Below are positions 26,841 through 36,400 of a DNA stretch of 64,000 nucleotides, in pieces (position 1 is the stretch's first letter; every line of letters starts with the position of its first letter). Under the pieces are notes generated by a model. It did no database searches. It was not told the DNA's origin and saw nothing but the letters and a program-made list of their open reading frames with translations. The DNA comes from Clostridia bacterium (GTDB lineage Bacteria; Bacillota; Clostridia; Oscillospirales; CAG-272), in the NCBI GenBank assembly GCA_017503105.1, contig JAFVTS010000011.1, forward strand, positions 84,983-148,982, given 5' to 3'. The position numbers and the translations under genes were made by a program.

Positions 26841-28835
26841 ATGCACGGCTTCGGACCGCCGCCCCGTATGTATCGCCCGACGGATGGGCTTGAAAAACCG
26901 AAATCGCTAAAGGAGATCCCGTCTTATCTTTTTAAAAGGGCAAAGGGATTCCTCGTTCGTCTTTTTTACATAATAGGACTCGTCTGGCAGACGGCGCCCG
27001 CTATTCTTGTGTTTATGGCGCTCTTCTGTCTTGCAGACGGTCTTTTGCCCGTTGCGGGAGCTTATATTTCAAGCGAGCTTCTTAACGAGATCGCCGTTTT
27101 GATAGGTGAGTCGGGAACGGACAGTATTCTTGATAACATCTTCGTCGTTATGCGTCCGCTCATTCTCTTGTTCGCGCTTTATTTCATATATCTTTTCGTA
27201 AAGAAGATATTAACGCACGTTAATACTATGGTAACGGGCATCGCGGGCGAGCTTGTGAGCAATCATATAAAAATGAAGATACTCGCAAAGTCAAAGACGG
27301 TCGATCTTCGCTCGTTTGACAGACCCGAATTTTATGAAAAGCTTGAAAACGCCAACCGCGAGGCGTCGATGCGACCGATAGGCATTCTCAGCGCGACCTT
27401 CAGAGTCATAAGCTCGCTTATAAGCGTCGTTTCCTTCATCGTCGTCCTCGCGACGCTCAGTCCCGTGGCACCGCTTATCATCATAATCGCCTCCGTCCCC
27501 GGCGCGATAGTAAATTACGTTTTCAGAAACCGCAACTTCAGATATATCCGCCGACATTCCAAGGATCGCCGCCAGATGCAGTATTATTCGTCCCTTATGG
27601 TAAATAAGGATATGGCGAAGGAGATAAAGCTCTTGGGGCTTGGCGACACCTTGACGGCAAAGTATAAAAGCGTTTTCAGAAAATACTATAAAGGCCTGAA
27701 GTCGCTTATAATCAGAGAGGGAATAACGCAGACCGTCGTAGGACTCGTTACGGTCACGGCAAACTGCGCGCTCTTCCTTTACGTTGCTTATACCGTCGTG
27801 TTCGGAAACGGCAGAATAGGCGATTATTCGCTCTACACGGGTGCCCTCACTTCAATAGCGGGGCACGTCGCGACTCTCGTCGCCTCGACGGCAACCATCT
27901 ACGAGGGAACGCTTTTCATAAATAATATGATGGAATTTATGAATGAAGAGCCGACCGTCGTTCCGACGATTACCCCTCCGCGTATACCTGAGCGAGGCTG
28001 CGCTCACACGGTTGAGTTCAAGAACGTTTCGTTCTCTTATCCCGGGACGGACAGATGCGTTATAAAAAACGTGAATCTGACCCTCCGCCCGTCGGAATCC
28101 GTCGTTCTCGTAGGTCTTAACGGAGCGGGAAAAACCACCCTTATCAAGCTGTTAACGAGGCTCTATGACCCTACCGAGGGCGTTATCCTTCTTGACGGAC
28201 ACGACATTCGTGAGTATGACGTCGACGCGCTTTACGATATGTACGGAATAGTCTTCCAGGACTTCGGCAAATATGCCGAGAGCGCCGCTGAGAATATTGA
28301 ATTCGGTGACGTTCGGCGTGATCACGACAGAGAGGACGTGAAGGCTGCCGCGAAAAGAGGTAATTCCGCGGACTTTATAGAACGTCTGCCCCTTGGGTAC
28401 GATACGCCGCTTACCCGCATATTTGAGGAGGACGGAATCGAGCTTTCCGTCGGACAGTGGCAGAAGCTCTCCATCTCTCGCGCGTTTTATAAATCCTCCG
28501 ATATACTCATTCTCGACGAGCCCACCGCTTCTCTTGACCCGATGGCGGAGCAGGAGGTCTTTGACAGATTTGCGGAGCTCACTCGCGATAAGATCAGCAT
28601 ATTCGTTTCTCACAGACTCTCAAGCGCTACGACGGCAGGCAAGATAGTGGTTCTCGAAAACGGTCAGATAGTGGAGGAGGGAACGCACGAGGAGCTGATG
28701 TCGCTCGGAGGTAAGTACCACAAGCTGTTTACCACCCAAGCGCAAAGGTATACCGAGTCGTTTTCTTCCGAGCAAAGAGACGGTATCGTGCACCCTTCGC
28801 GTACCAAGGGCACTGATGAAATGCACTTTAATTGA
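26841..28835 (+). CDS. ABC exporter, fused permease and ATPase, with variant signature
   Basis: This is a 664-residue half-transporter. An N-terminal six-helix exporter domain (about 40-350) is followed by a nucleotide-binding domain with Walker A G-L-N-G-A-G-K-T-T, Q-loop V-F-Q-D-F-G-K-Y, Walker B I-L-I-L-D-E-P-T-A-S-L-D and H-loop V-S-H-R-L-S-S-A. The ABC signature reads L-S-V-G-Q-W instead of L-S-G-G-Q, a form seen in some peptide exporters. It probably works as a homodimer, exporting a peptide, lipid or drug. It is cotranscribed with the membrane-bound XRE regulator, and a GGGAGG site precedes its ATG. Confidence 0.88.
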   Translation: MHGFGPPPRMYRPTDGLEKPKSLKEIPSYLFKRAKGFLVRLFYIIGLVWQTAPAILVFMALFCLADGLLPVAGAYISSELLNEIAVLIGESGTDSILDNIFVVMRPLILLFALYFIYLFVKKILTHVNTMVTGIAGELVSNHIKMKILAKSKTVDLRSFDRPEFYEKLENANREASMRPIGILSATFRVISSLISVVSFIVVLATLSPVAPLIIIIASVPGAIVNYVFRNRNFRYIRRHSKDRRQMQYYSSLMVNKDMAKEIKLLGLGDTLTAKYKSVFRKYYKGLKSLIIREGITQTVVGLVTVTANCALFLYVAYTVVFGNGRIGDYSLYTGALTSIAGHVATLVASTATIYEGTLFINNMMEFMNEEPTVVPTITPPRIPERGCAHTVEFKNVSFSYPGTDRCVIKNVNLTLRPSESVVLVGLNGAGKTTLIKLLTRLYDPTEGVILLDGHDIREYDVDALYDMYGIVFQDFGKYAESAAENIEFGDVRRDHDREDVKAAAKRGNSADFIERLPLGYDTPLTRIFEEDGIELSVGQWQKLSISRAFYKSSDILILDEPTASLDPMAEQEVFDRFAELTRDKISIFVSHRLSSATTAGKIVVLENGQIVEEGTHEELMSLGGKYHKLFTTQAQRYTESFSSEQRDGIVHPSRTKGTDEMHFN

Positions 28836-28850
28836 ACTTTCGTTTAAAGC

Positions 28851-28886
28851 AAAACTACGGAAAACCAAGCGGTTTTCCGTAGTTTT
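28851..28886. terminator. Bidirectional terminator between ABC exporter and glucokinase
   Basis: A perfect stem AAAACTACGGAAAAC/GTTTTCCGTAGTTTT (28851-28886) ends the exporter operon and the convergent glucokinase gene. Confidence 0.85.
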
Positions 28887-28914
28887 TTATTGTTTTGTTA
28901 TGTTTTTGCGTGGA

Positions 28915-29877
28915 TTATTTGCCAAGACCTGCAGCGCCGATGATGCCTGCGTCGTTTCCAAGCTCGGCAATCACTATCTTGGTTTTTACAGCGTTTCCTC
29001 TCGTATACTGCTCCTTATTAACGAGCTCGATAAGAGGCTTCGTGAGGTATTCCTTTTCGTTGCAAACACCGCCGCCGATGGAAAGAACCTCGGGCTGGAA
29101 GATGTTTATCATATCGGTGATACCCGTTGCGAGGTATTCGATATACTCGTCGACGATCTTTGCGCCGTACTTGTCTCCGCGCTTCATTGCGTTGAACGCG
29201 GTGCGCGCGCTGATCTTGCCTTCCTTCTCGGCTTCCTCGAAGAGGAGAGAGGGGATCTCTTGGAGCTCAAGCTCCTTCATCTTTTCCTTCGTGGTAAGGG
29301 CAAGACCCGTTGCGGAGGAGTAGGTCTCCCAGCATCCGCGTCTGCCGCAGGAGCACTGACGGCCGCCCTTCTCAATTACTATGTGACCAAGCTCCGTGCC
29401 GGAGTCGTTGATGCCGCCCGTGAAGATCTTGCCGTCGATGATAACGCCGCCGCCGACGCCCGTACCGAGGGTGATCATAACGGACGTGCTCGCCCCCTTA
29501 GCCGCGCCTGCAAGTGCCTCTGCAAGTGCCGCCGCGTTTGCGTCGTTCGCGATAAGAACCTTGTTTACGGGGAGGAACTTCTTGAAGATGTCGGCAATGT
29601 GGAAATCGCGGAAGGGAAGGTTGTTCGCGTATTCAACGATACCTTTCTTTACGTTCGTGCTTCCGGGAGTCGCTATTCCGACGTACTCAATGTCGGAGAG
29701 GGTAAGACCGTTCTTTTCAATGAGCTTCTTTGCAAGCTCAGCCATATCCTTTACGATGAGCTCGCCGTCTCTGTCAGCGCCCGTAGGCACCGATGCCTTG
29801 TCAACGATCTTGAGGTTTTCGTCGCAGAGTCCGACGGCGATGTTCGTGCCGCCAAGGTCAACGCCTATTGTGTACAT
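28915..29877 (-). CDS. glcK: ROK-family glucokinase
   Basis: The 320-residue product begins with the phosphate loop I-G-V-D-L-G-G-T-N. It has the ROK signature with the zinc motif C-S-C-G-R-R-G-C-W-E and the catalytic N-D-A-N-A-A-A-L-A-E. L-G-T-G-V-G-G-G-V and E-L-G-H-I complete the glucose site of bacterial ROK glucokinases. It converts glucose to glucose-6-phosphate in glycolysis. A consensus promoter (29918-29946) and terminator make it monocistronic. A related hexose as substrate cannot be excluded. Confidence 0.9.
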   Translation of the reverse strand: MYTIGVDLGGTNIAVGLCDENLKIVDKASVPTGADRDGELIVKDMAELAKKLIEKNGLTLSDIEYVGIATPGSTNVKKGIVEYANNLPFRDFHIADIFKKFLPVNKVLIANDANAAALAEALAGAAKGASTSVMITLGTGVGGGVIIDGKIFTGGINDSGTELGHIVIEKGGRQCSCGRRGCWETYSSATGLALTTKEKMKELELQEIPSLLFEEAEKEGKISARTAFNAMKRGDKYGAKIVDEYIEYLATGITDMINIFQPEVLSIGGGVCNEKEYLTKPLIELVNKEQYTRGNAVKTKIVIAELGNDAGIIGAAGLGK

Positions 29878-29917
29878 AATTTTTCTCGCTTTCTTGTTTT
29901 TTATCTTTCACGGCATT

Positions 29918-29946
29918 ATTATATTATGTTTTCGGTGAAAAGTCAA
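29918..29946 (-). promoter_or_regulatory. Promoter of the glucokinase gene
   Basis: On the minus strand TTGACT (29946-29941) and TATAAT (29923-29918) are exactly 17 bases apart. The stretch 29947-30093 up to the divergent iscS promoter shows no gene. Confidence 0.8.
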
Positions 29947-30093
29947 GCGTTTGATGTAAAGATTTTTAAAATATACCGAATTTTGCAACCGATAAGTGCG
30001 TGATAACTCGCAACCGCAGGGTTACAATTTCGCAAAATCCATCCGACACGGCTTTTGTTCACATAAAATTAACATTTTTTGTTTGCTAACCTA

Positions 30094-30122
30094 TTGAAAT
30101 ATCCACAAAATTGGTATACAAT
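30094..30122 (+). promoter_or_regulatory. Promoter of the iscS-iscU-mnmA operon
   Basis: TTGAAA (30094-30099) and TACAAT (30117-30122) are 17 bases apart. The leader carries a hairpin CGCGCGAA/TTCGCGCG (30143-30177) ending a few bases before the AAAGGAAAG ribosome site of iscS. Confidence 0.7.
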
Positions 30123-30191
30123 ATACGAGGAAAAATAAAGTGCGCGCGAAGATGACGTTTTTTAACCTTTTCGCGCGAAAAAGGAAAGAAA

Positions 30192-31367
30192 ATGTCAAGA
30201 TTCGTTTATGCTGATAACGCGGCGACCACCCCCGTCAGCCGTGAAGTAATAGAAGCGATGCAGCCCTGCTTCACCGACGTGTGGGGCAATCCGTCGAGCC
30301 AGCACGCCAAGGGCGCTGAGGCGAAGAATATGCTTGATGACGCGCGTGCGCGCATAGCGGCAGTCTTCAACTGTAAGCCGAGTGAGATATATTTTACCTC
30401 TTGCGGAACAGAGTCCGACAACTGGGCTATCCGCGGCGCGGCGTACAGAGCGCGCGCAAAGGGCAGAACTCACATAGTCACGAGCGCAATCGAGCATCAC
30501 GCGGTGCTCCACACTTGTAAGGCTCTTGAAAAAGAGGGCTTCACCGTTACCTACGTCGGAGTTGACGAGTTCGGTGTTGTAAAGCTTGACGAGCTTCGCG
30601 AGGCGGTGACGGAAAAGACCGCCGTAGTTGCGATAATGTACGCGAATAACGAGGTCGGAACCATCGAGCCGATAGAAGAAATAGCGAACATCGCTCACGC
30701 GGCGGGCGCACTTATGTTCACGGACGCCGTTCAAGCCGTCGGAAACGTTGATATCGACCTTGAAAAGCTCCCCGTCGATATGCTCTCCGTTTCGGGTCAC
30801 AAGATCCACGCCCCCAAGGGTATAGGGCTTCTTTATATAAGGAAGGGAGTCGTTATCAACAATCTCATCGAGGGCGGCGGTCAGGAAAAGCGCAAGCGCC
30901 CCGGAACCGAGAATCTTCCTTACATCGTCGGCTTGGCAAAGGCTCTTGAGGTGGCAAAGGCTCGCCTCCCCGAGCTTGATAGGGTCAGAAAGATGCGTGA
31001 CCGTCTTATCGACGCGCTGACCGAGATCCCTTATTCGAGGCTCAACGGTCACAGAACCGATCGCCTCGCGGGAAACGTGAACGTCGGATTTGAATTTATA
31101 GAGGGCGAGAGTATGCTTCTTTGGCTTGACATCGCGGGTATCTGCGTGTCCACGGGCTCCGCTTGCTCATCCGAGTCGCTTGAGGCGTCGCACGTCTTAC
31201 TTGCTATGGGCGTTCCGCACGAGCAGGCGCACGGCTCGGTCAGAATTTCAATAACGCACGAAAATACAGAAGAAGAGATAGACTATATTATAGAACAGCT
31301 TCCCCCGATAGTTGAAAGGCTCCGCAATATGAGCCCGCTTTGGGAGGACGTCGTAAAAAACAAGTAA
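30192..31367 (+). CDS. iscS: Cysteine desulfurase (NifS/IscS type)
   Basis: This is a 391-residue PLP enzyme. It has the N-terminal A-D-N-A-A-T-T-P, T-S-C-G-T-E-S-D-N binding cysteine/threonine segment, V-S-G-H-K-I-H-A-P-K-G with the PLP lysine, and the active-site loop S-T-G-S-A-C-S-S with the persulfide cysteine. It takes sulfur from cysteine and hands it to IscU for Fe-S clusters and to MnmA for tRNA thiolation, both encoded downstream. iscU begins 21 bases after its stop. No Rrf2/IscR regulator gene precedes it, unlike many Clostridia. Confidence 0.95.
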   Translation: MSRFVYADNAATTPVSREVIEAMQPCFTDVWGNPSSQHAKGAEAKNMLDDARARIAAVFNCKPSEIYFTSCGTESDNWAIRGAAYRARAKGRTHIVTSAIEHHAVLHTCKALEKEGFTVTYVGVDEFGVVKLDELREAVTEKTAVVAIMYANNEVGTIEPIEEIANIAHAAGALMFTDAVQAVGNVDIDLEKLPVDMLSVSGHKIHAPKGIGLLYIRKGVVINNLIEGGGQEKRKRPGTENLPYIVGLAKALEVAKARLPELDRVRKMRDRLIDALTEIPYSRLNGHRTDRLAGNVNVGFEFIEGESMLLWLDIAGICVSTGSACSSESLEASHVLLAMGVPHEQAHGSVRISITHENTEEEIDYIIEQLPPIVERLRNMSPLWEDVVKNK

Positions 31368-31388
31368 AACACGGGAAGGAAATTTAAA

Positions 31389-31808
31389 ATGCAGTACAGT
31401 GAAAAGGTAATGGATCATTTCACGCATCCGAGAAACGTCGGAGAAATAGAAAACGCGGACGGTGTAGGAACCGTCGGAAACGCCAAATGCGGCGATATAA
31501 TGAAGATATATCTTAAAATAGATGAAAACGATATTATAACAGACTGCAAGTTCAAGACCTTCGGCTGCGGCGCCGCGATAGCAACGTCGTCTATGGCGAC
31601 CGAGCTTATAAAGGGTCGTTCGATCAAGGACGCGCTTGCTCTTACCAACAGCGTGGTCGTTGAGGCCCTTGAGGGGCTTCCGCCCGTAAAGGTTCACTGC
31701 TCGGTCCTCGCTGAGGAGGCGGTGAAGAGCGCTATTGCCGATTATTACGGCAAGATCGGACGCCCTATCGATTTTGAGATCGAAAAGGCGCACGAGGATG
31801 AGGAATGA
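31389..31808 (+). CDS. iscU: Fe-S cluster scaffold protein (NifU/IscU N-terminal type)
   Basis: The 139-residue product has the three scaffold cysteines in K-C-G-D, F-G-C-G-A-A and H-C-S contexts. The IscU opening is Y-S-E-K-V-M-D-H-F-T-H-P-R-N-V-G. It receives sulfur from the cysteine desulfurase encoded just upstream and assembles 2Fe-2S/4Fe-4S clusters. It is the Clostridial form without the C-terminal NifU extension. GAAGG precedes the ATG. A hairpin at 31822-31843 separates it from mnmA. Confidence 0.95.
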   Translation: MQYSEKVMDHFTHPRNVGEIENADGVGTVGNAKCGDIMKIYLKIDENDIITDCKFKTFGCGAAIATSSMATELIKGRSIKDALALTNSVVVEALEGLPPVKVHCSVLAEEAVKSAIADYYGKIGRPIDFEIEKAHEDEE

Positions 31809-31821
31809 TAATTTCCGAAAG

Positions 31822-31843
31822 CGGCAGAGTGATCACCCTGCCG
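31822..31843 (+). promoter_or_regulatory. Hairpin between iscU and mnmA
   Basis: CGGCAG (31822-31827) and CTGCCG (31838-31843) flank a self-complementary GTGATCAC. The stem is followed by TTTGTTGTTTT and then the AGGAGG of mnmA. It could be a partial terminator that lowers mnmA expression relative to iscSU. Confidence 0.5.
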
Positions 31844-31867
31844 TTTGTTGTTTTAGGAGGAAAGTAA

Positions 31868-32917
31868 ATGAAAAAAAGAGTTCTTCTCGGTCTTAGCGGA
31901 GGACTTGACAGCACTTACGCCGCAAAGGTCCTTGCCGACGAGGGATACTCGGTCGAGGGCGCGGTGCTTAAAATGCACGGATATACGGAGACCGAAGCCG
32001 CACGCGTATCTGCGAAGGAGCTTGGAATTCCGCTTCACGAAATAGACTGTACGGACGCTTTCGAAAAGACCGTCGTAGAAAACTTCCTCGACGAATATAC
32101 GGGCGGACGCACTCCGAACCCCTGTATAATTTGCAACAGGGAAGTGAAGTTCCGCTTTCTTTACGAGTACGCTATGAAAAACGGATTTGACAAAATAGCC
32201 ACGGGTCATTACGCAAGGGTCGTGAAGCTCGGCTCGGGAGCTGAGACACGCTACGCCGTCGCAAGAGCGAGTGATCCCTCCAAGGACCAGACGTATATGC
32301 TCTGGCGCTTATCGCAAGAGCAGCTCGCGCACCTCGTTTTTCCTCTTTCGGAAATGAAAAAAGAGGACGTCAGGGCGCTTTCTCGAAACATCGGTCTTTC
32401 CGCCGCGCAAAGGCGCGACAGCCAGGAAATATGCTTCATTCCCGACGCGGATCACGTTTCGTTTATAGAAAAACACAGACCCGCCGCAGGGAGCGGGAGT
32501 TTCAAGGATGAGAACGGACGCGTCATCGGGGAGCACGGAGGCTTCTATAAATACACGGTAGGGCAGAGAAAGGGGCTCGGTATCTCGCTCGGTCAGAGAG
32601 CTTTCGTCAGGGAGATAGACCCGTTTACGAACACGGTCGTAGTTGGATGCGAGCCTAAAAAAAGCAGTACCGTACACATATCGGAAATGGTCTTTTCGGG
32701 ACTTGCGGCTCCACTCGGGGAGACGTGCTGCGTGTCGGCTTTCGTCAAGCTGCGGTACAGAGCGAAGCCTGTGCGAGCTGTGGCAAATATAAGTCCCGAC
32801 GGAAGCGCGGTGCTTCATCTTGACGAGCCGCAGGACTCTGTCACACCGGGGCAATCGGCGGTGCTTTACGACGGTGATACCGTTCTCGCGGGTGGATTTA
32901 TTCGCCTTGCGGAGTAG
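31868..32917 (+). CDS. mnmA: tRNA-specific 2-thiouridylase
   Basis: The 349-residue product has the PP-loop L-S-G-G-L-D-S-T, the catalytic cysteine in P-N-P-C-I-I-C-N-R-E-V-K-F, the D-Q-T-Y-M-L loop and the second cysteine in R-R-D-S-Q-E-I-C-F-I-P. The C-terminal domain opens with Y-T-V-G-Q-R-K-G-L-G. It installs s2U34 in Lys/Glu/Gln tRNAs using sulfur from the desulfurase two genes upstream. The AGGAGG site is strong. Confidence 0.96.
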   Translation: MKKRVLLGLSGGLDSTYAAKVLADEGYSVEGAVLKMHGYTETEAARVSAKELGIPLHEIDCTDAFEKTVVENFLDEYTGGRTPNPCIICNREVKFRFLYEYAMKNGFDKIATGHYARVVKLGSGAETRYAVARASDPSKDQTYMLWRLSQEQLAHLVFPLSEMKKEDVRALSRNIGLSAAQRRDSQEICFIPDADHVSFIEKHRPAAGSGSFKDENGRVIGEHGGFYKYTVGQRKGLGISLGQRAFVREIDPFTNTVVVGCEPKKSSTVHISEMVFSGLAAPLGETCCVSAFVKLRYRAKPVRAVANISPDGSAVLHLDEPQDSVTPGQSAVLYDGDTVLAGGFIRLAE

Positions 32918-33096
32918 AAAAAAGTGCGCAAAAAACGCGAAAATCGGCTTAAAAAGCCTGTTTTGAGAGCTTTTTTGAAAAATCTTTGTGTAGAAAAAAA
33001 CGTTCACAATTTGTGCAATCTGCACAAACTCTTACGGCGGCAATTGTACAAGTCGAAAAACGCAAAACACACGAAAAAAGTAAATATGATTTACCT

Positions 33097-33130
33097 AATC
33101 ACGCATTTTTTGATAAAATGCGTGATTTTT
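33097..33130 (+). terminator. Terminator in the mnmA-transport operon gap
   Basis: A perfect 13-bp stem AATCACGCATTTT/AAAATGCGTGATT (33097-33127) with a T tail lies 180 bases after mnmA. The rest of 32918-33282 is A/T-rich. It holds weak GGCTT/AAGCC pairing (32944-32957) and no convincing gene. Confidence 0.75.
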
Positions 33131-33282
33131 CCGTCTAAAATGCCGCTTTTATTTACTTTTTTTGAAAAGAACGGAGGCGGAGATTTTCGGTTCGTGTAAA
33201 CTTTTGTTTACATTGGTAAAAAATGTCGTTTTTTGAACCTTTTATTCCCCTATATGAGAGTTTTTGACGTCTTTAGTAGCTA

Positions 33283-33311
33283 TTGACTTTCTTTATTTAT
33301 TGTGCTATAAT
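33283..33311 (+). promoter_or_regulatory. Promoter of the DUF5696/ABC transport operon
   Basis: TTGACT (33283-33288) and TATAAT (33306-33311) are separated by 17 bases. This is the only strong promoter seen before the seven-gene, 13.8-kb operon. Confidence 0.8.
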
Positions 33312-33317
33312 CTTTTA

Positions 33318-33462
33318 TGTTAATGTGGCATACGCGGAACGCGCGGCGGTATCATCAAGCGGCCCGACCTTTAAGGTCCTCTACGGAATGGGGCAACTTG
33401 ATGACATCGTCGGCGGGCATCTTTACCGAAATGCCCACAAAAAAATCTTGGAGGAATACCAA
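33318..33462 (+). ncRNA. Structured 5' leader of the transport operon (candidate RNA switch)
   Basis: The 145-base leader contains nested complementary pairs. P1 is TCATCAAG/CTTGATGA (33352-33359 with 33397-33404). P2 is GCCC/GGGC (33362-33365 with 33391-33394). P3 is GACCT-TTA-AGGTC (33366-33378). Two flanking hairpins are CGCG-GAA-CGCG (33333-33343) and GGGCAT/ATGCCC (33415-33436), the latter followed by seven As and then the GGAGG site. Unpaired CTCTACGGAATG lies between P3 and P2. The leader is GC-rich in an A/T-rich surrounding. No known riboswitch class was recognised, but the compact fold directly before a sugar-transport operon suggests regulation at the RNA level. Confidence 0.5.
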
Positions 33463-36400
33463 ATGAAAAGAACCGTCTCACAAAGAGTCCTCTGTCTTCT
33501 TCTCACTGTGGCTACGCTGTTTGGCGCGCTCGGTATCACCGTCGGCGCTTCGAACGGTGAGTACAAGGGTGAGAACAGTACCGCTGCGACTCTTGAAGAA
33601 ATGCAGAATCTTGTAGGCGTTACGTCGTACGAGCAGTACCTTGCCGAGTACGCTACGCTTGCTAAGACTCCGAACAGGAAGACTCCCATCAAGATCTTCT
33701 TCAGCACCGATCCCGATTACGTTTACAAGGATGGAGAATACAACATTCTTGATTTTGCGAGGGAATGGGATCAGAACGGAAAGCAGAAATACACCGATTT
33801 CATTGACGAGAAGAACGAGCAGAACGCCGTTCTCGTAAAGGACAGCCCTATATGCGGTCCCGATAAGGATTCTCTCGGATATGAGACCTGGAACGACTTT
33901 ACCGCTGAGGATGCTGCCACCTCCGTTTATCTTCCTTCAATGGGAACTGCGGCGTGGAAGATCAACATCACGGACGACGACATCGGAATGTACTACATAA
34001 AGTTTACTTACTATTCCGCTAAAACGTCCGAGAGCAGTACGAGCTCTATCGAAAAAAAGTTCCTGATAGACGACAAGATTCCTTTCGATGAAGCTGGCCG
34101 TATCACTCTTGACAAGTCCTGGGAATACGATTACAATTCCAAGGTTACGAAGGTTGAGATCAGCGCCGCTGAGTACTCTCAGGGTAAGGCGTCCATTTCA
34201 TACAATAACCCCGTAGATGAAGACGGCGGATACGTTAAGACCGTCGTTCATTACGAAAGAAACGAGTATACGGGTAAGTTCTATCGGGTCACCACCGTTT
34301 CCAGCATCCGTTCCGATAAGAACAACAACTCGATGGCGCCCGAGGCTGTAGCAGTCCCCACGTGGAGCACGTATACCATTAAGGATTCCAGCGGTTATTA
34401 CACCGAGGACTTCATGTTCTTTATGGGTAAGGGCGACCACTTCATCTCGCTCGTCGCTGAGCGTGACCCCGTCGTGCTCAAGTCTATCGAGCTTATCCCC
34501 GTTGAAGTTTTCTCGGATTCTACCTCGAGCACTCTTAAAGCTTACTCCGAGTATCGCGCGCAGCATTCCGGCAAGCCGCAGGGCTCGGGTGAGGTCCAGC
34601 TTGAGGCTGAATTCCCCGATTACGTTTCCGACGCGTCGGTTGCGGCATCGAACGACAACACCTCTGCGGGAACCTTCCCGACCAACCACTCCTCTCAGCT
34701 TTATAATGTAATAGGAGAAAACGGTTACAGCACCGTAGGTCAGTGGGCGGCTTACAATTTCTACGTTCCCACGAGCGGTATGTACAAGATCTCGATGAGA
34801 TTTATTCAGAACGCTCTTCAGGGTATGTTCGTCTGCCGCACCATCAAGATCGCGGGAAAGGGATATACCAACGCGGGTGAGGCTGCTATAATTCCCTTCA
34901 AGGAGGCGGCTGACCTTAAGTTCAATTACAGCAAGGAATGGCAGTCGGAGTTCCTTGGTGACGGAAACGGAACTGATTTTGAATTCTATTTTGAAGCGGG
35001 ACAGAAATATACGCTTTACCTTGAGTGCTCTCTCGGTTCTCTCAAGCAGAGCATTCAGGCGGTTGAGCATTCTCTCTCTATCATAAACGATTGCTACCTT
35101 CAGGTCCTTCAGCTCACGGGCGCGGACGCCGACGAAAACCGTGACTACCGATTCGACGAGATCCTTCCCGGCGTTCTCCGTTCCTTCCTTGAACAGGCAA
35201 AGGCTCTCGCGACCGAAAAGCAAAAGCTCGAGGAGCTCTGCGGCTCTAACGGTTCTCATATAGCAACGCTTGACACGATAGCGCTTCTTCTTGTGCAGAT
35301 GGGCTCCGACAACGGCGATAACGTAGCTAAGAATATGGGCTCGCTCAAATCTTACCTCGGTACTCTCGGTACCTGGATCAACAACTCTAAGCAGAGCAAG
35401 ATTATGGTCGACGCCTTGTTCATCGTTCCCTCGGGAACCGAAGAGGTTCCGCGCGAGGCTGATGCGGGCTTCTGGTCTTCGCTCTGGTTTGAGATCAAGT
35501 CCTTCTTCGCTTCCTTCTGGGTAAACTACGATGAGATGGGACTTACCGGCGAGATCTCCGAGGACGTTCAGAAGATCGACGTTTGGCTTGCAACGGGTCG
35601 TGACCAGTCTCAGATCTGGCGTTCTATGATAGACGCTAACGACGGTTACACCAACTCTACGGGCACCGCCGCGGCACTTAAGCTCGTTACGGGCGGTACG
35701 CTTCTTCCCTCGATACTTTCGGGCAAGGGCCCTGACGTTTACATAGGACTCGGCGCAGCGGACGTTATCAACTACGCTATCCGTGGTGCTGTCCGAGGTA
35801 TCAGCGGCAACGACCCCGACCTTTCGGCGGAAGATAACTCGCAGTTCACTACAAAATATTATACTTACCGTGACGAAAGCAGCAATTACACTACAACGAC
35901 GGAAGAGCGCACCGACAAGGGCGAGCTCACGTTCGTTACCAAGCCTTATTCCGAACTCGTCCTGACTGAGAAGACTAAATCCGTTATAGAAGGCAAGGAA
36001 GAGCAGGTGTTTGCCGAGGCGGCAGTGGACACCGTCAGACTTCTCAACGTAGCTTACGGAATTCCTCAGACGATGAGCTTCTCTATGATGTTCTACCGTA
36101 TGGACGTTCTTGCGAACCTTAACGTCGGCGTTCCCGAAACGTGGAGCGATCTTCTCTCCTGCTTGCCCATCATTCAGGCAAACAATATGTCGATCGGCGT
36201 TGACTATATCGCAGCCCTCGACTTTATGATCTACCAGAAGGGCGGAAGCCTTTGGAAGTATACCGACGCATCCAAGTACGATCCTATGTACGCGGGTGCT
36301 AAGATCGACCTTGACTCCGATATCGCGCTTGAGGCGTTTGAGTACGTATGCCGTCTTTACAGCGACTACTCATTCCCCGTAGCGTACGATGCGGCAAACC

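Noticed and set aside
33283-33462. 60-codon N-terminal extension of the binding protein
   Set aside because: It begins inside the -35 box, has no ribosome site, and the signal peptide with GGAGG starts at 33463.
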